Part shown: piece after piece, positions 14,436 to 21,438 of the stretch
Numbering within the stretch: position 1 is the stretch's first letter
Layout of the letters: the number at the start of each line of letters is the position of its first letter
Source of the DNA: Verrucomicrobiota bacterium
GTDB lineage: Bacteria > Verrucomicrobiota > Verrucomicrobiia > Opitutales > Seribacteraceae
Assembly: GCA_014382645.1 (NCBI GenBank)
Contig: JACNJI010000415.1
Coordinates: forward strand, 1-21,438
Direction: 5' to 3'
Length of the DNA stretch: 21,438 bases
The notes under the pieces: generated by a model
Databases searched by the model: none
What the model saw: the letters and a program-made list of their open reading frames with translations, nothing else
What the model was told of the DNA's origin: nothing
Translations under genes and position numbers: made by a program

Positions 14436-15184
14436 TTGAAGAATTGTATTCCAGTTTTTCCTTTCCTTTCGCAACGATGGGATGATTTATTATTTCTTCA
14501 TTGGCCAATTTCAGAGAGTGCTCTCAGACTTACTTTGCCCAATGATTTGAAAGTAGACCTTTTCGATGACCGCGCTTGGATAAGCGTAGTGGCATTCAAG
14601 CTGACGAATCTTAAGATTTTCCCTTTTCGACAATTATCTTGGAACGATTTTCTTGAAGTTAATCTCCGGACTTACGTTATAGGTCCCGATGGCCAAAGAG
14701 GGGTTTGGTTTTATTCTTTGGACTCTTCGGATCTTCTCGCCACTTGGGGGGCACGATTGCTCTTTGGACTTCCCTACCACAAGTCTAAAATATCAATGTA
14801 TCGGGAAACGACTGGTTATGTCTGGGAATCTAGGAGAAAAAGCTCTGAAGGATTTACTTCTGCCTCCATTTCCGCCAGTACTACTACTTCTAATGTTTCA
14901 GATTACAAGAATTCGCTCAGCAATTTCTTTTAGAGCGATATTGTTTTTGGAGTAAGCGAAAGTTTAGTTACTCCTCTTTTCCTAGCTTCGTCGAGCATCG
15001 TCCATATGATCCGGTTGGTTTGGAGGATGCTAAGTACAGTGGAGATTTATTTCGCGCTCAAGGACTGGAAGAACCTGAATGCCATCCGGTTTTATCCCAT
15101 TACTGTAGAGGATTTGACGTCGTTGCTTCTCCGCCACCATGGTTCGGGAGAATCGCCGGCCAGACAAACCACAGTAACGTCTGA
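14436..15184 (+). pseudogene. DUF2071 (YqjF-like) protein gene with internal frameshift
   Basis: The first part (14436 to about 14890) encodes the DUF2071 N-terminus: SQRWDDLLFLHWPI, LFDDRAWISVVAF, EVNLRTYV, GVWFYSLDSSD and ARLLFGLPYHKSKISM. That frame stops at 14931. The rest of the family continues in the next frame from about 14894 (RLQEFAQQFLLERYCFWS ... DVVASPPPWFGRI) to TGA at 15182-15184. A single missing base between about 14890 and 14930 explains the break. It is either a mutation or a sequencing error; no clean slippery site is seen. The start is a TTG about 20 bp after the SRPBCC stop; no better start codon was found. DUF2071 proteins resemble acetoacetate decarboxylase-like folds, function unknown. 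The 3' end overlaps the anti-sigma gene on the other strand by 85 bp. Confidence 0.8.
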
Positions 15185-16338
15185 TTCCCCGTCCGCTCAC
15201 ACCCTAGAAGCTTTGTGTTCAATGCCTCGGATGTGGTGCTTAATTGGAAAGCCCTTGAGATTGAGGATTTTACTAAGTGGGCCAAGTAACCATCTTCGTC
15301 CATTGTCTCTCGATGGTACTTTTTAACAATTATATCTTTGAGCTCCGAGTGGTTTTCAGAACTTGTGATTGCTGACAAAGTTGCCAAAACGCATTCTGGT
15401 ATCTTGGAATTGTCTAATTCTATTTGGAATCCCCCGTTTTCGGATTTAGATCCCAGCAAGTTGGCAAAGCAGTAAAGATTGGAGTCATACTCGGCGAATT
15501 CTACGCACCTTTCGGTTACCGGGCCCTCGAAAAAATTTCCACACATAACTTTGCCAGGTCTATTATAGTAGGAATGTTCGGCGCCCCACCACTTGGTTCT
15601 GAGCAATCCCGCTCCATGTAAACGCAGTTTTTCATCCTCCGCGAGCAGAGTTGCATCCAAGTCAGCAAAGGATGCTCTCATAATCTTCATTTGATCTCGG
15701 CGGAGGTAGAACAGCCTTCTGGCATCACCTGCATTGCCGAAGCCTTCACGAATCTTTTTGAGGAAATAACCCATACTCGGAAGACTCGTTAATTGTGTTC
15801 TCAGGAAAGATTGAATCGCTTGTTCATGAGGAACTGACGAAACCCCATTAGAGCATACCGAGTTATGTTTAGGTAGTTCCACTGAAATAGAGTCAGCACT
15901 CTTGCAAAGTTCACTTAAGTCACCTTCGGATGCAGCGGAAGTTCCACAGACAAGATCCCTCAATTCCAGCATCCCTTCGTAGAGACGGTTGACCCTGTCT
16001 TTTAAATCGCTTTTGCCCAAATCTCCTAAATCTACTGATGCTCCGCCTCCAATGTATCTTTTTATTGGGAGGGCAGGAGCCAAATTCAAAAGCTCAAGTG
16101 GGTGGGGCGTTATCTCCGGTTTCGCAGATTCGCAGATTTCCATCACCCGCGCTTTCAAATCATCGTTTGGCTTCGCGTGTCTGGCCGAAGTCCCCATTAA
16201 ACATAGACTGTCTTGAACTACTGAAAACTGCTGAGCGACTTGTTTGTCCTTAGCTATTAAGGTCTCAACTTCCTCTGAGTCTTTTCTTTTTAAAAGACCT
16301 AGAGAATAGTCAATAAGTGTCTGTTCCAAATCTGGCAT
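15100..16338 (-). CDS. Candidate anti-sigma factor with unrecognised C-terminal domain
   Basis: A 412-residue soluble protein encoded 76 bp downstream of the ECF sigma gene. Residues about 1-70 (LIDYSLGLLKRKDSEEVETL, a run of acidic helix, then NDDLKARVMEIC) resemble the RskA-type anti-sigma domain: a YxLGxL start, a mid helix and a DLKARVM end. The His-x3-Cys-x2-Cys zinc motif of ChrR and other ZAS proteins is absent. There is no transmembrane segment and no cupin pattern. Residues about 110-400 form a region I do not recognise, with 10 Cys in the whole protein (46, 69, 131, 145, 162, 266, 278, 290, 316, 380) and a conserved-looking patch HGAGLLRTKWWGAEHSYYNRPG. It may sense a redox state or small ligand (inference). 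The ATG at 16338 follows an in-frame stop directly, which fixes the start. Its 3' end overlaps DUF2071. Confidence 0.65.
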   Translation of the reverse strand: MPDLEQTLIDYSLGLLKRKDSEEVETLIAKDKQVAQQFSVVQDSLCLMGTSARHAKPNDDLKARVMEICESAKPEITPHPLELLNLAPALPIKRYIGGGASVDLGDLGKSDLKDRVNRLYEGMLELRDLVCGTSAASEGDLSELCKSADSISVELPKHNSVCSNGVSSVPHEQAIQSFLRTQLTSLPSMGYFLKKIREGFGNAGDARRLFYLRRDQMKIMRASFADLDATLLAEDEKLRLHGAGLLRTKWWGAEHSYYNRPGKVMCGNFFEGPVTERCVEFAEYDSNLYCFANLLGSKSENGGFQIELDNSKIPECVLATLSAITSSENHSELKDIIVKKYHRETMDEDGYLAHLVKSSISRAFQLSTTSEALNTKLLGCERTGNQTLLWFVWPAILPNHGGGEATTSNPLQ

Positions 16339-16414
16339 CTAATATAGGTCTATGTTTAAAGATGGCTTTTTCAAACTACTTTTTTTTGGTCGTTTAGGAC
16401 TTTCGGTTTCTCAC

Positions 16415-16972
16415 TCATCTTAAGCTGTTGGGAAGTGATAGCCTTAGTTTTTCCACTCCCAAGCGTATGCGAGATTTTACGGTTCCCAGGGATATTCCGA
16501 GTTCTTGAGCGATTTCAGGATGCGTCAAACCTTTGAAATAAGAAAGCTTCAATACTTTTATTTGTTTTGGAGGAAGGTTTTCAATAGCACTGCCTAACAG
16601 TTGCTTTTCATCGGTTTGCGAAGCTGATGATGGGATGTCCTCACTTTCGTCCGCGGGATGTACTTCCAAGACTGTGTCTAAACTGGCAGTGTCTTTTCTT
16701 CGTTTGCGGGACCTGTACCGATCAACGCTTCGATTTCGTACTAAAACCATTAGCCAACTAGTTAGCTTACCTTTCTGTGGATTGAATGCCTGAGGTTTTT
16801 TCCAAAGAGCGGCGAAAGCATCCTGTACCACTTCTTCCGCATCCCACCTGTCATTTAGTATTTGATAGGAAAGCGAAAATAGTTTGGTGCCTATGGAATC
16901 ATACAATTCGGCCAGTGCCGATGTGTCTCCTGTAGCAATTCTTTCCCAAAATTCTTCTTCTACTACCTTCAA
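16415..16972 (-). CDS. ECF-type RNA polymerase sigma factor (SigK/ECF19-like)
   Basis: A 185-residue ECF sigma factor. Region 2 spans about residues 10-90 (LAELYDSIGTKLFSLSYQIL, RWDAEEVVQDAFAALWKKP, GKLTSWLMVLVRNRSVDRYR). Region 4 spans about 125-180 (IENLPPKQIKVLKLSYFKGLTHPEIAQ and SLGTVKSRIRLGVEKLR, a helix-turn-helix). The two are joined by an acidic linker. The sequence is closest in style to SigK/ECF19 factors, whose partners are RskA-type anti-sigma proteins, which agrees with the downstream gene. The start is TTG at 16972; no ATG or GTG occurs before an upstream in-frame stop, and the N-terminus is complete for the family. The unusual start codon and absence of a clear ribosome site suggest low translation. 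No promoter was recognised in the 176-bp spacer upstream. Confidence 0.92.
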   Translation of the reverse strand: MKVVEEEFWERIATGDTSALAELYDSIGTKLFSLSYQILNDRWDAEEVVQDAFAALWKKPQAFNPQKGKLTSWLMVLVRNRSVDRYRSRKRRKDTASLDTVLEVHPADESEDIPSSASQTDEKQLLGSAIENLPPKQIKVLKLSYFKGLTHPEIAQELGISLGTVKSRIRLGVEKLRLSLPNSLR

Positions 16973-17148
16973 GTTACGACTTGCATACCATAACTAGGTC
17001 TGCCTGTCGATAGATAGGAATTTTTGATTACTGAACATTCTACACGCTTCGTGAATTCGGTTACTTGCTTGTCTACTATGATACGTAATACGCAGATGTT
17101 TGAATTCAATATATTAGATACGCTAGGCTCCTCTCCACATTCTAGGTC
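16973..17148. other. Intergenic region upstream of the ECF gene
   Basis: About 176 bp of AT-rich sequence between the ECF sigma gene and the small membrane protein. I found no coding sequence, RNA gene or convincing promoter here, although it must contain the ECF promoter. Confidence 0.4.
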
Positions 17149-17358
17149 TTACAATGTTTTAATTTCCTTGAGTCTCCCAGAAAGTACGAAGAACGTCGGT
17201 GCCCACAATCCTACGAAAATGCCGAACCTTTCGGCATGAGCGATCTCTTCAACGGAGATTCCTTTTGTGAGCATCCAAATTGCAATCGATCCAATTATGG
17301 ACGCAAATCCCATAGCGAAGCATAGTCCTGATAGTTGTTTGAGTGTGTTTTGATTCAT
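17149..17358 (-). CDS. Small two-helix membrane protein of unknown function
   Basis: A 69-residue protein. Hydrophobic helices lie at about residues 11-29 (LCFAMGFASIIGSIAIWML) and 45-60 (FGIFVGLWAPTFFVLS), separated by a polar loop (TKGISVEEIAHAERFG). The phrase ERFGIFVGLWAPTFF recurs in small hypothetical proteins of many Gram-negative bacteria, so it is likely a real gene despite its size. It begins with ATG and has no strong ribosome site. It is upstream of and co-directional with the ECF gene (176 bp away), so a functional link is uncertain. The inner membrane is the expected location. Confidence 0.7.
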   Translation of the reverse strand: MNQNTLKQLSGLCFAMGFASIIGSIAIWMLTKGISVEEIAHAERFGIFVGLWAPTFFVLSGRLKEIKTL

Positions 17359-17454
17359 TGGTTGTCGTTTTTATTAGTTAGTTCAAGTTTCTTAACGACA
17401 GAACTTTTGCGTCAGATCATTTTGATCGATGACTGTCTCCTCAATTTTTGAGCT

Positions 17455-17477
17455 CAAGGAAATAATTCATTTCCTTG
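17455..17477. terminator. Hairpin downstream of the Gfo/Idh gene
   Basis: CAAGGAAAT (17455-17463) and ATTTCCTTG (17469-17477) form a perfect 9-bp stem with a 5-base loop, 13 bp beyond the oxidoreductase stop. The minus strand lacks a strong T-run after the stem, so it may be a weak terminator or mRNA 3' stabiliser. An adjoining TTGAGCTCAA palindrome lies at 17448-17457. The 132 bp from 17359 to 17490 otherwise hold nothing recognisable. Confidence 0.4.
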
Positions 17478-17490
17478 TCCAGCTGTCTTT

Positions 17491-18675
17491 TTAGCTCAAT
17501 AAGAGGAGCGGATTGACCCTCGTTTTCAGAGGGATGCTTACACTTGCTCCTTGGAGCCTGTGCGACTCGAAGACGGAACTAACGAACTCCACGGTCGAGA
17601 TTCCTTCGTTAAGCCCACAGATCGGTGAGCGGTTATTTTTGATGGAGTCGAGGAGGTCGCGGGTTGCGGCGACGTGGTTGTGTACCGTTCCGCGAATGTC
17701 CTGAGGTTCAGGCTTTCCTATGCCGGCAGATGTGATGGGAAGCCATTTTCGATCGGCTTTTGCAGGTTCCCATGGGGAATCTTTCATGAAGTGGATGAGA
17801 GGCTCGCGGTCGTTTCTGATATCTATAATTCCTTGGTTGCCAATAATCTGAAGCCCGAAACCCGCCTGTTTTGACCCGCGGTTGCGGACGCTGTCGAAAC
17901 AGGCTGTCCAACCGTTCTCCATTCGCCATCGGGCGTGCACCTCGTCCCCCGCGAGTGGACCTAGCCCTTCGTTGCCCTCGTTAACGTCTTTCTTGGTTAC
18001 AGGCCGCCCTTCTTGTAGCATTTCCGCGGAACAGGTGAGCGGTTTTCCGGCCAGATAATTGTACAGGTCGAGGATATGGGTACCTAGAATCCACAAGTCT
18101 TCGCCACCCCCTCTGCGATCTTCCTTTCCTCGCCCTCGCATTTCCAAAACATTTCCAACAATGCCTTCCTTGAGCAATTTTTTCAATACCGGCATTGCCG
18201 GGTGGTATCTATTGCGGTGGGCTATCGCTAGCTTTGTGCCTGCCTTAGCGCAAGCCTCGGCAATTTCATCAGCTTCCGCCAGTGAACGAGCAAACGGCTT
18301 TTCAATGTATATACCCTTTGCCCCCATCTCGCAAGCTGCAGTGATCATGGGCACCCGTTGGTCGACGTGCCGAGGGCACACGGCGACGATTTCGGGTCTT
18401 TCTTTTGCAAGCATCTCGCGATAGTCCGCATAGGTTCTGTCCGTCTTTAGCTTTAGCTTTGCCTTGGCTAATCCGCCGGGATGTGCATCAGCTACGGCTT
18501 CGATGGAGGTTTCGTCCAGAAGAGTCCAAACCGTATCCAGACCGTGGCCGAAATTTCCTCGTCCCGTGTGTCCAATTACCCCTACTCGCCAAGTCTTTTT
18601 TGTCTTTTGCCCGAAAATTGCTGGAGCGGACGCCACCCCCGCTCCTTTCAACAGAAAGGTTCTTCTCGTGGTCAT
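17491..18675 (-). CDS. Gfo/Idh/MocA family oxidoreductase, Tat-exported
   Basis: A 394-residue NAD(P)-dependent oxidoreductase. The N-terminus MTTRRTFLLKGAGVASAPAIFG is a twin-arginine signal, as is usual for this family in PVC bacteria. The Rossmann motif follows (WRVGVIGHTGRGNFGHG), with the Gfo/Idh hallmark YIEKPFARS (EKP) and a substrate-domain stretch with GTHILDLYNYLAG. Substrates are typically sugars, inositols or their derivatives; none can be named here. The ATG overlaps the stop of the DUF2237 gene (ATGA), and the coding GC is clearly higher than in the ECF block to its left, so it appears to belong to a different genomic layer. Confidence 0.9.
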   Translation of the reverse strand: MTTRRTFLLKGAGVASAPAIFGQKTKKTWRVGVIGHTGRGNFGHGLDTVWTLLDETSIEAVADAHPGGLAKAKLKLKTDRTYADYREMLAKERPEIVAVCPRHVDQRVPMITAACEMGAKGIYIEKPFARSLAEADEIAEACAKAGTKLAIAHRNRYHPAMPVLKKLLKEGIVGNVLEMRGRGKEDRRGGGEDLWILGTHILDLYNYLAGKPLTCSAEMLQEGRPVTKKDVNEGNEGLGPLAGDEVHARWRMENGWTACFDSVRNRGSKQAGFGLQIIGNQGIIDIRNDREPLIHFMKDSPWEPAKADRKWLPITSAGIGKPEPQDIRGTVHNHVAATRDLLDSIKNNRSPICGLNEGISTVEFVSSVFESHRLQGASVSIPLKTRVNPLLLLS

Positions 18676-19058
18676 GGCGTTTCAACTGCGTGAGTTTTTA
18701 GGTTCTTCAAGTCGAGCACTTCGAGAGCACTTTGTTCGCAGGATTCTAGTTTTACCTTCGGGGCCATGTCCGACTCGAAGGCTTCCTGCCAGCGTAAAGC
18801 GCAAAGGCACCAGCAGTCACCTTCTTTTAGGCCAGGGAAAGAAAACTCGGGTCTCGGAGTGCTTAGGTCGTTTCCGGCCATCTTGCTGAATGCGAGAAAT
18901 TCCTCGGTCATCACGGTGCAGACGACATGTCGCCCGGTATCGCTTCCGTCAGTTTCGCAGCTGCCGTTTCGATACCATCCGGTCTTGTGTTTCTTGCAGC
19001 ATGGTTGAAGGGACGTCCCAAGAATGTTCAATGGAGTATTTTTTATCGGTGCGATCAT
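18672..19058 (-). CDS. DUF2237 family protein
   Basis: A 128-residue protein of the DUF2237 (COG3651) family, function unknown. The family core is almost fully visible: NILGTSLQPCC, TGWYRNGSCETDGSDTGRHVVCTVMT (in two parts), EEFLAFSKMAGNDLSTPRPEF, FPGLKEGDCWCLCALRWQEA and an ALEVLDLKNLKTHA end. Cysteines at about 20, 21, 34, 47, 82, 84 and 86 could bind a metal. It is soluble with no signal peptide. It is coupled to the Gfo/Idh gene by an ATGA overlap and divergent from the hydroxyacid dehydrogenase gene by 63 bp. Confidence 0.9.
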   Translation of the reverse strand: MIAPIKNTPLNILGTSLQPCCKKHKTGWYRNGSCETDGSDTGRHVVCTVMTEEFLAFSKMAGNDLSTPRPEFSFPGLKEGDCWCLCALRWQEAFESDMAPKVKLESCEQSALEVLDLKNLKTHAVETP

Positions 19059-19101
19059 TTTACGATCAAGGAATCAAAGGCACTTGCCGACAAGAGCAAA
19101 A

Positions 19102-19119
19102 AACCTTTTTTGAAAGGTT
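19102..19119 (+). promoter_or_regulatory. Hairpin covering the hydroxyacid dehydrogenase ribosome site
   Basis: AACCTTTTTTGAAAGGTT has perfect 7-bp arms and a 4-base loop, ending 2 bases before the start codon at 19122. The right arm contains GAAAGG, the best Shine-Dalgarno match for this gene. In RNA the hairpin would hide the ribosome site; in DNA it could be an operator in the short divergent spacer. Confidence 0.45.
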
Positions 19120-19121
19120 AC

Positions 19122-20069
19122 ATGAACTTAGACAAACCCGACGTCCTCTTTGCTCGACCGCTTTACAGTTACCCACTGGATGAGGTGGCCGGCTTTTGTG
19201 AGGCTCACAAACTATGGGAGGCTGAGGATGCCGATGCCTTGCTGGGTGCTATCGCCCCGACTTGTCGGGCGGCAGTCACTCGGTCTGTCTTTCCCGAGGA
19301 CTGGATGGACAAACTGCCCAATCTCGGAATCATCGCCGTTTGTGGGGTAGGGTACGACGGCGTTGAGGTTGAGGCTGCCAAACGGCGGGGCATCGTCGTG
19401 ACAAATACTCCCGACGTTCTCACCGAGGAGGTGGCGGATTACGGTGTGGCCTTGATGTTAGCGGTGGCTCGTCGCCTTGCGATGGGAGATCGTTATGTTC
19501 GTGATGGGCGATGGGCTAGAGAGGGAGCCATGGAATATGGTCAGCGCGTGTATGGGAGTCGTCTCGGAATTCTTGGGCTTGGCAGAATCGGTCTTGCCGT
19601 AGCCCGTCGCTGCGAGGCTTTCGGTATGAAGATCGGTTATCACAACAGGAACCGCCGAAAGGATGTCGAATACAGTTACTTCGAGGATTTGGTAGCTCTT
19701 GGCCGGTGGGCGGACTACTTCATTATTATCACTCCCGGAGGGGAGGACACTCACAACTTGGTGGATGCTGCCGTTATCGAGGCCATCGGCCCACAGGGCG
19801 TTTTGGTGAATATCGGGCGAGGACAGACGGTGGAGGATGCCGCTCTCATCTCGGCTTTGCGAGATGGGCGTCTCGGGGCTGCCGGTCTAGATGTGTTTTC
19901 CGATGAACCGAATGTGCCCGATGAATTGATTCGGATGACGGACAATGTAATCCTTCAACCACATCAAGCTAGTGCCACCCATGATACGCGACGGGCAATG
20001 TCTCAACTATGCATGGACAATGTGCGTGCTTTTCTGGAGGGTTCCGACCCACTCACCCCCGTCGATTGA
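19122..20069 (+). CDS. D-isomer-specific 2-hydroxyacid dehydrogenase
   Basis: A 315-residue NAD(P)-dependent dehydrogenase that interconverts 2-keto acids and D-2-hydroxy acids. The cofactor motif is LGILGLGRIGLAVARR; active-site residues are Arg in VNIGRGQTVED, Glu in DVFSDEPNVPDEL and His in LQPHQASATHD. NTPDVLTEEVADYG and GVGYDGVEVEAAKRRGI are typical of hydroxypyruvate/glyoxylate reductase-like members. Start ATG at 19122 follows GAAAGG by 5 bases and gives the normal N-terminus (MNLDKPDVLFARPL); the frame is open further upstream but overlaps DUF2237. The substrate is not determinable from sequence alone. Confidence 0.92.
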   Translation: MNLDKPDVLFARPLYSYPLDEVAGFCEAHKLWEAEDADALLGAIAPTCRAAVTRSVFPEDWMDKLPNLGIIAVCGVGYDGVEVEAAKRRGIVVTNTPDVLTEEVADYGVALMLAVARRLAMGDRYVRDGRWAREGAMEYGQRVYGSRLGILGLGRIGLAVARRCEAFGMKIGYHNRNRRKDVEYSYFEDLVALGRWADYFIIITPGGEDTHNLVDAAVIEAIGPQGVLVNIGRGQTVEDAALISALRDGRLGAAGLDVFSDEPNVPDELIRMTDNVILQPHQASATHDTRRAMSQLCMDNVRAFLEGSDPLTPVD

Positions 20070-20076
20070 TTGCTTT

Positions 20077-20099
20077 GGGTCGGGAAGCTTTTCAGACCC
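20077..20099. terminator. Weak bidirectional hairpin between convergent genes
   Basis: GGGTC (20077-20081) and GACCC (20095-20099) form a 5-bp stem in the 43-bp gap between the dehydrogenase and helicase stops, with GGAAGCTTTTC inside that can also pair partly. No T-run follows on either strand. Confidence 0.25.
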
Positions 20100-20112
20100 T
20101 CGTGCAGAATCC

Positions 20113-21438
20113 CTAATCGCGAGAAGACGATTTCTTGAAATATTTCTTCTTGCCGAATTTTTTGAAAGGGCGAGGTTTTCTTGTCCCTGTATGGCTTCCT
20201 TCGTCCTTGCTGATTTCTAGTTTATTCCCGCGCACCCAAATCTTTCTTAATGCCTGAAAAGCATCCTTGGGCATGCTCTCCGGTAATTCGATGAAGCTGT
20301 GTTCCTCGAACATCCGAATCTTGCCCATGTTCTTTGGTTCGATGCCCGCTTCGTTGGCAATAGCCCCAACAATGTCTCCTTTTCCGACTCCATGGCTTTC
20401 TCCCACTTCCAGCCGAAAGCTTTGCATGGAGAGATCGCCACTTTGAAATCGAGATTTCTCTCTGGGTCCATCACTTCTCCGACCTCCGTCTCCCCTTTCC
20501 CTATCACGCTGCTTGGGTTCTCTAACAGCCTTGAGGTAAAAGGGTTGGTTCCCTGATTCCAAGAAGGCCATGGCGGCAGCAATCGAAAGAGGATCAGCGT
20601 CCTTTTCTTCGAGGTATTTTGCTAAAACTTCCTTGTAGTCGTTTAGGTCTTTTGCCAAGGTCTCATCGAGCCGAGTAAATAATCGCTGAATCTTTCGTTC
20701 GTTGAGTTCCTTGGTCGAAGGGAAGGTATACTTTTCCAGTTTTGAGCGCACGGTACGCTCAATGGCCTGAAGCATTCGGTTTTCTCTGCCGTTGATAAAG
20801 AGAATGGCATCTCCTTGGCGACCTGCTCGACCCGTGCGACCTATTCGGTGGATGTAGGATTCCACGTCGAAAGGCGCATCGTAATTGATGACGTGACTTA
20901 TGCGGTCGACGTCCAGACCGCGAGCCGCGACGTCCGTGGCGACCAATATGTCGATTTTACCGTTTTTAACTCTGGCGAGGGTCTTTTCCCTCAGGTTTTG
21001 GGCCATGTCGCCATTTAGCGCTTCGGCGGCGTAGCCTTTCCCCTGTAGGCTTTCGGCTATTTCGGAAGTGGCGTTTTTGGTACGAGAGAAAACAAGAACC
21101 GCATCAAAATCCTCCACTTCAAGAATACGGAGCAAGGTACCCGTTTTTTCCGGGTTGCGACTTTGGATGAATCGTTGTCGGGTGTTCGATGAAGTAGCCG
21201 TCTTAGCTCGGATGTTGATTTCTGCGGGATTCTTCAGATACTTGTCCGCCAATTTCTTTATCTGGGAAGGCATGGTGGCCGAAAACAAAGCGGTTTGCCG
21301 TTTTTCGGGCATTTGTTCCAAGATCCATTCGACGTCTTCGATAAAACCCATGCTGAGCATCTCGTCAGCTTCATCCAGTATCAGAGCCTTAATCTTATCC
21401 GTTTTCAGCGTTCCTTTCCGAAGGTGGTCCATCATCCT
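20113..21438 (-). CDS. DEAD-box RNA helicase (CsdA/DbpA-like), N-terminus outside window
   Basis: The C-terminal 442 residues of a DEAD-box ATP-dependent RNA helicase; the gene continues beyond the window edge. Motif II LILDEADEM and motif III SATMPS are at the right end of the window, followed by motif IV LVFSRTKNA, motif V VATDVAARGLDVDRIS and motif VI YIHRIGRTGRAG. A DbpA-type RNA-binding domain (FRLEVGESHGVGKGDIVGAI ... FIELPESMPKDAFQALRKIW) and a basic tail (FKKFGKKKYFKKSSSRD) follow, as in CsdA/DeaD helicases used in ribosome assembly and RNA decay at low temperature. The missing part holds the Q motif, motif I and motif Ia. The reading frame begins at the window border in GR-MMDHLRKGTL, matching the family's GR-VMDHI context. 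Confidence 0.93.
   Translation of the reverse strand, partial: RMMDHLRKGTLKTDKIKALILDEADEMLSMGFIEDVEWILEQMPEKRQTALFSATMPSQIKKLADKYLKNPAEINIRAKTATSSNTRQRFIQSRNPEKTGTLLRILEVEDFDAVLVFSRTKNATSEIAESLQGKGYAAEALNGDMAQNLREKTLARVKNGKIDILVATDVAARGLDVDRISHVINYDAPFDVESYIHRIGRTGRAGRQGDAILFINGRENRMLQAIERTVRSKLEKYTFPSTKELNERKIQRLFTRLDETLAKDLNDYKEVLAKYLEEKDADPLSIAAAMAFLESGNQPFYLKAVREPKQRDRERGDGGRRSDGPREKSRFQSGDLSMQSFRLEVGESHGVGKGDIVGAIANEAGIEPKNMGKIRMFEEHSFIELPESMPKDAFQALRKIWVRGNKLEISKDEGSHTGTRKPRPFKKFGKKKYFKKSSSRD

Noticed and set aside
14922..14936. Programmed -1 frameshift in DUF2071
   Set aside because: The bases at the stop do not form an X-XXY-YYZ slippery sequence and no downstream structure was evident; simple mutation or error is more likely.
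15006..15326. 106-codon plus-strand reading frame
   Set aside because: Out of frame with the DUF2071 C-terminus and antisense to the anti-sigma gene; no family resemblance.
15100..16338. LHGAG patch as a cobalamin-binding DxHxxG motif in the anti-sigma-like protein
   Set aside because: The acidic residue before His and the rest of the B12 domain pattern are missing.
16371..16418. 15-codon frame starting with an ATGA overlap at the ECF stop
   Set aside because: Too short and Lys-rich by virtue of an A8 run; no supporting signal. It was considered as a coupling leader for the anti-sigma gene, but it ends well before the anti-sigma start.
18927..19121. 66-residue N-terminal extension of the hydroxyacid dehydrogenase
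   Set aside because: It overlaps the well-supported DUF2237 gene on the other strand, and the ATG at 19122 has a good ribosome site and the normal family N-terminus.

Overview
The window fits a Gram-negative bacterium of the PVC superphylum, most likely a Verrucomicrobiota member of the Opitutae type. This rests on family-level impressions: a PQQ-repeat lipoprotein with a WPDFRGPGR start, a Tat-exported Gfo/Idh/MocA oxidoreductase, a DUF6268-like outer-membrane barrel and a soluble RskA-like anti-sigma protein. No rRNA, tRNA, CRISPR array or insertion sequence was seen. Base composition is mosaic: umuDC, the PQQ lipoprotein and the oxidoreductases at the right end are clearly GC-richer than the blocks at about 50-6250 and 9370-17400. 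Layout, left to right. (1) 1-6168, minus strand: two operons, SDR-photolyase and group-2-like sigma factor / delta-9 desaturase / COG2907 FAD protein / DUF1365. DUF1365 has an in-frame stop and then runs into unrelated GC-rich sequence at the window edge. (2) 6258-8011, plus strand: umuDC mutagenic polymerase genes, divergent from the SDR across an 89-bp control region. (3) 8015-10486, minus: SOUL heme-binding protein, thiol peroxidase of the GPx family, and PQQ-repeat lipoprotein. (4) 10598-12988: pirin-alkB (minus), divergent from a renalase-like FAD protein (plus). (5) 13016-16972: a DUF6268-like barrel (minus), SRPBCC and DUF2071 genes (plus, DUF2071 frameshifted), and an ECF sigma factor with its candidate anti-sigma partner (minus). 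(6) 17149-21438: a small membrane protein, DUF2237 with a Gfo/Idh oxidoreductase, a D-2-hydroxyacid dehydrogenase and a truncated DEAD-box helicase; these look like ordinary genome content. The left three quarters read as one light / photo-oxidative-damage island. It has direct light-driven repair (photolyase), alkylation repair (AlkB), lesion bypass (UmuDC), peroxide removal, heme handling, lipid remodelling (desaturase, COG2907, DUF1365), several small-ligand or flavin proteins that recur around photolyases (SDR, renalase-like, SRPBCC, DUF2071), and two alternative sigma factors. The best candidate for something undescribed is the anti-sigma-like protein at 15100-16338. It has an RskA-type N-terminal part, but in place of a membrane segment or a ChrR-type cupin it carries roughly 300 residues of cysteine-containing soluble sequence that I do not recognise. 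The regulatory links between operons are inferred from co-location and short shared motifs, not shown.
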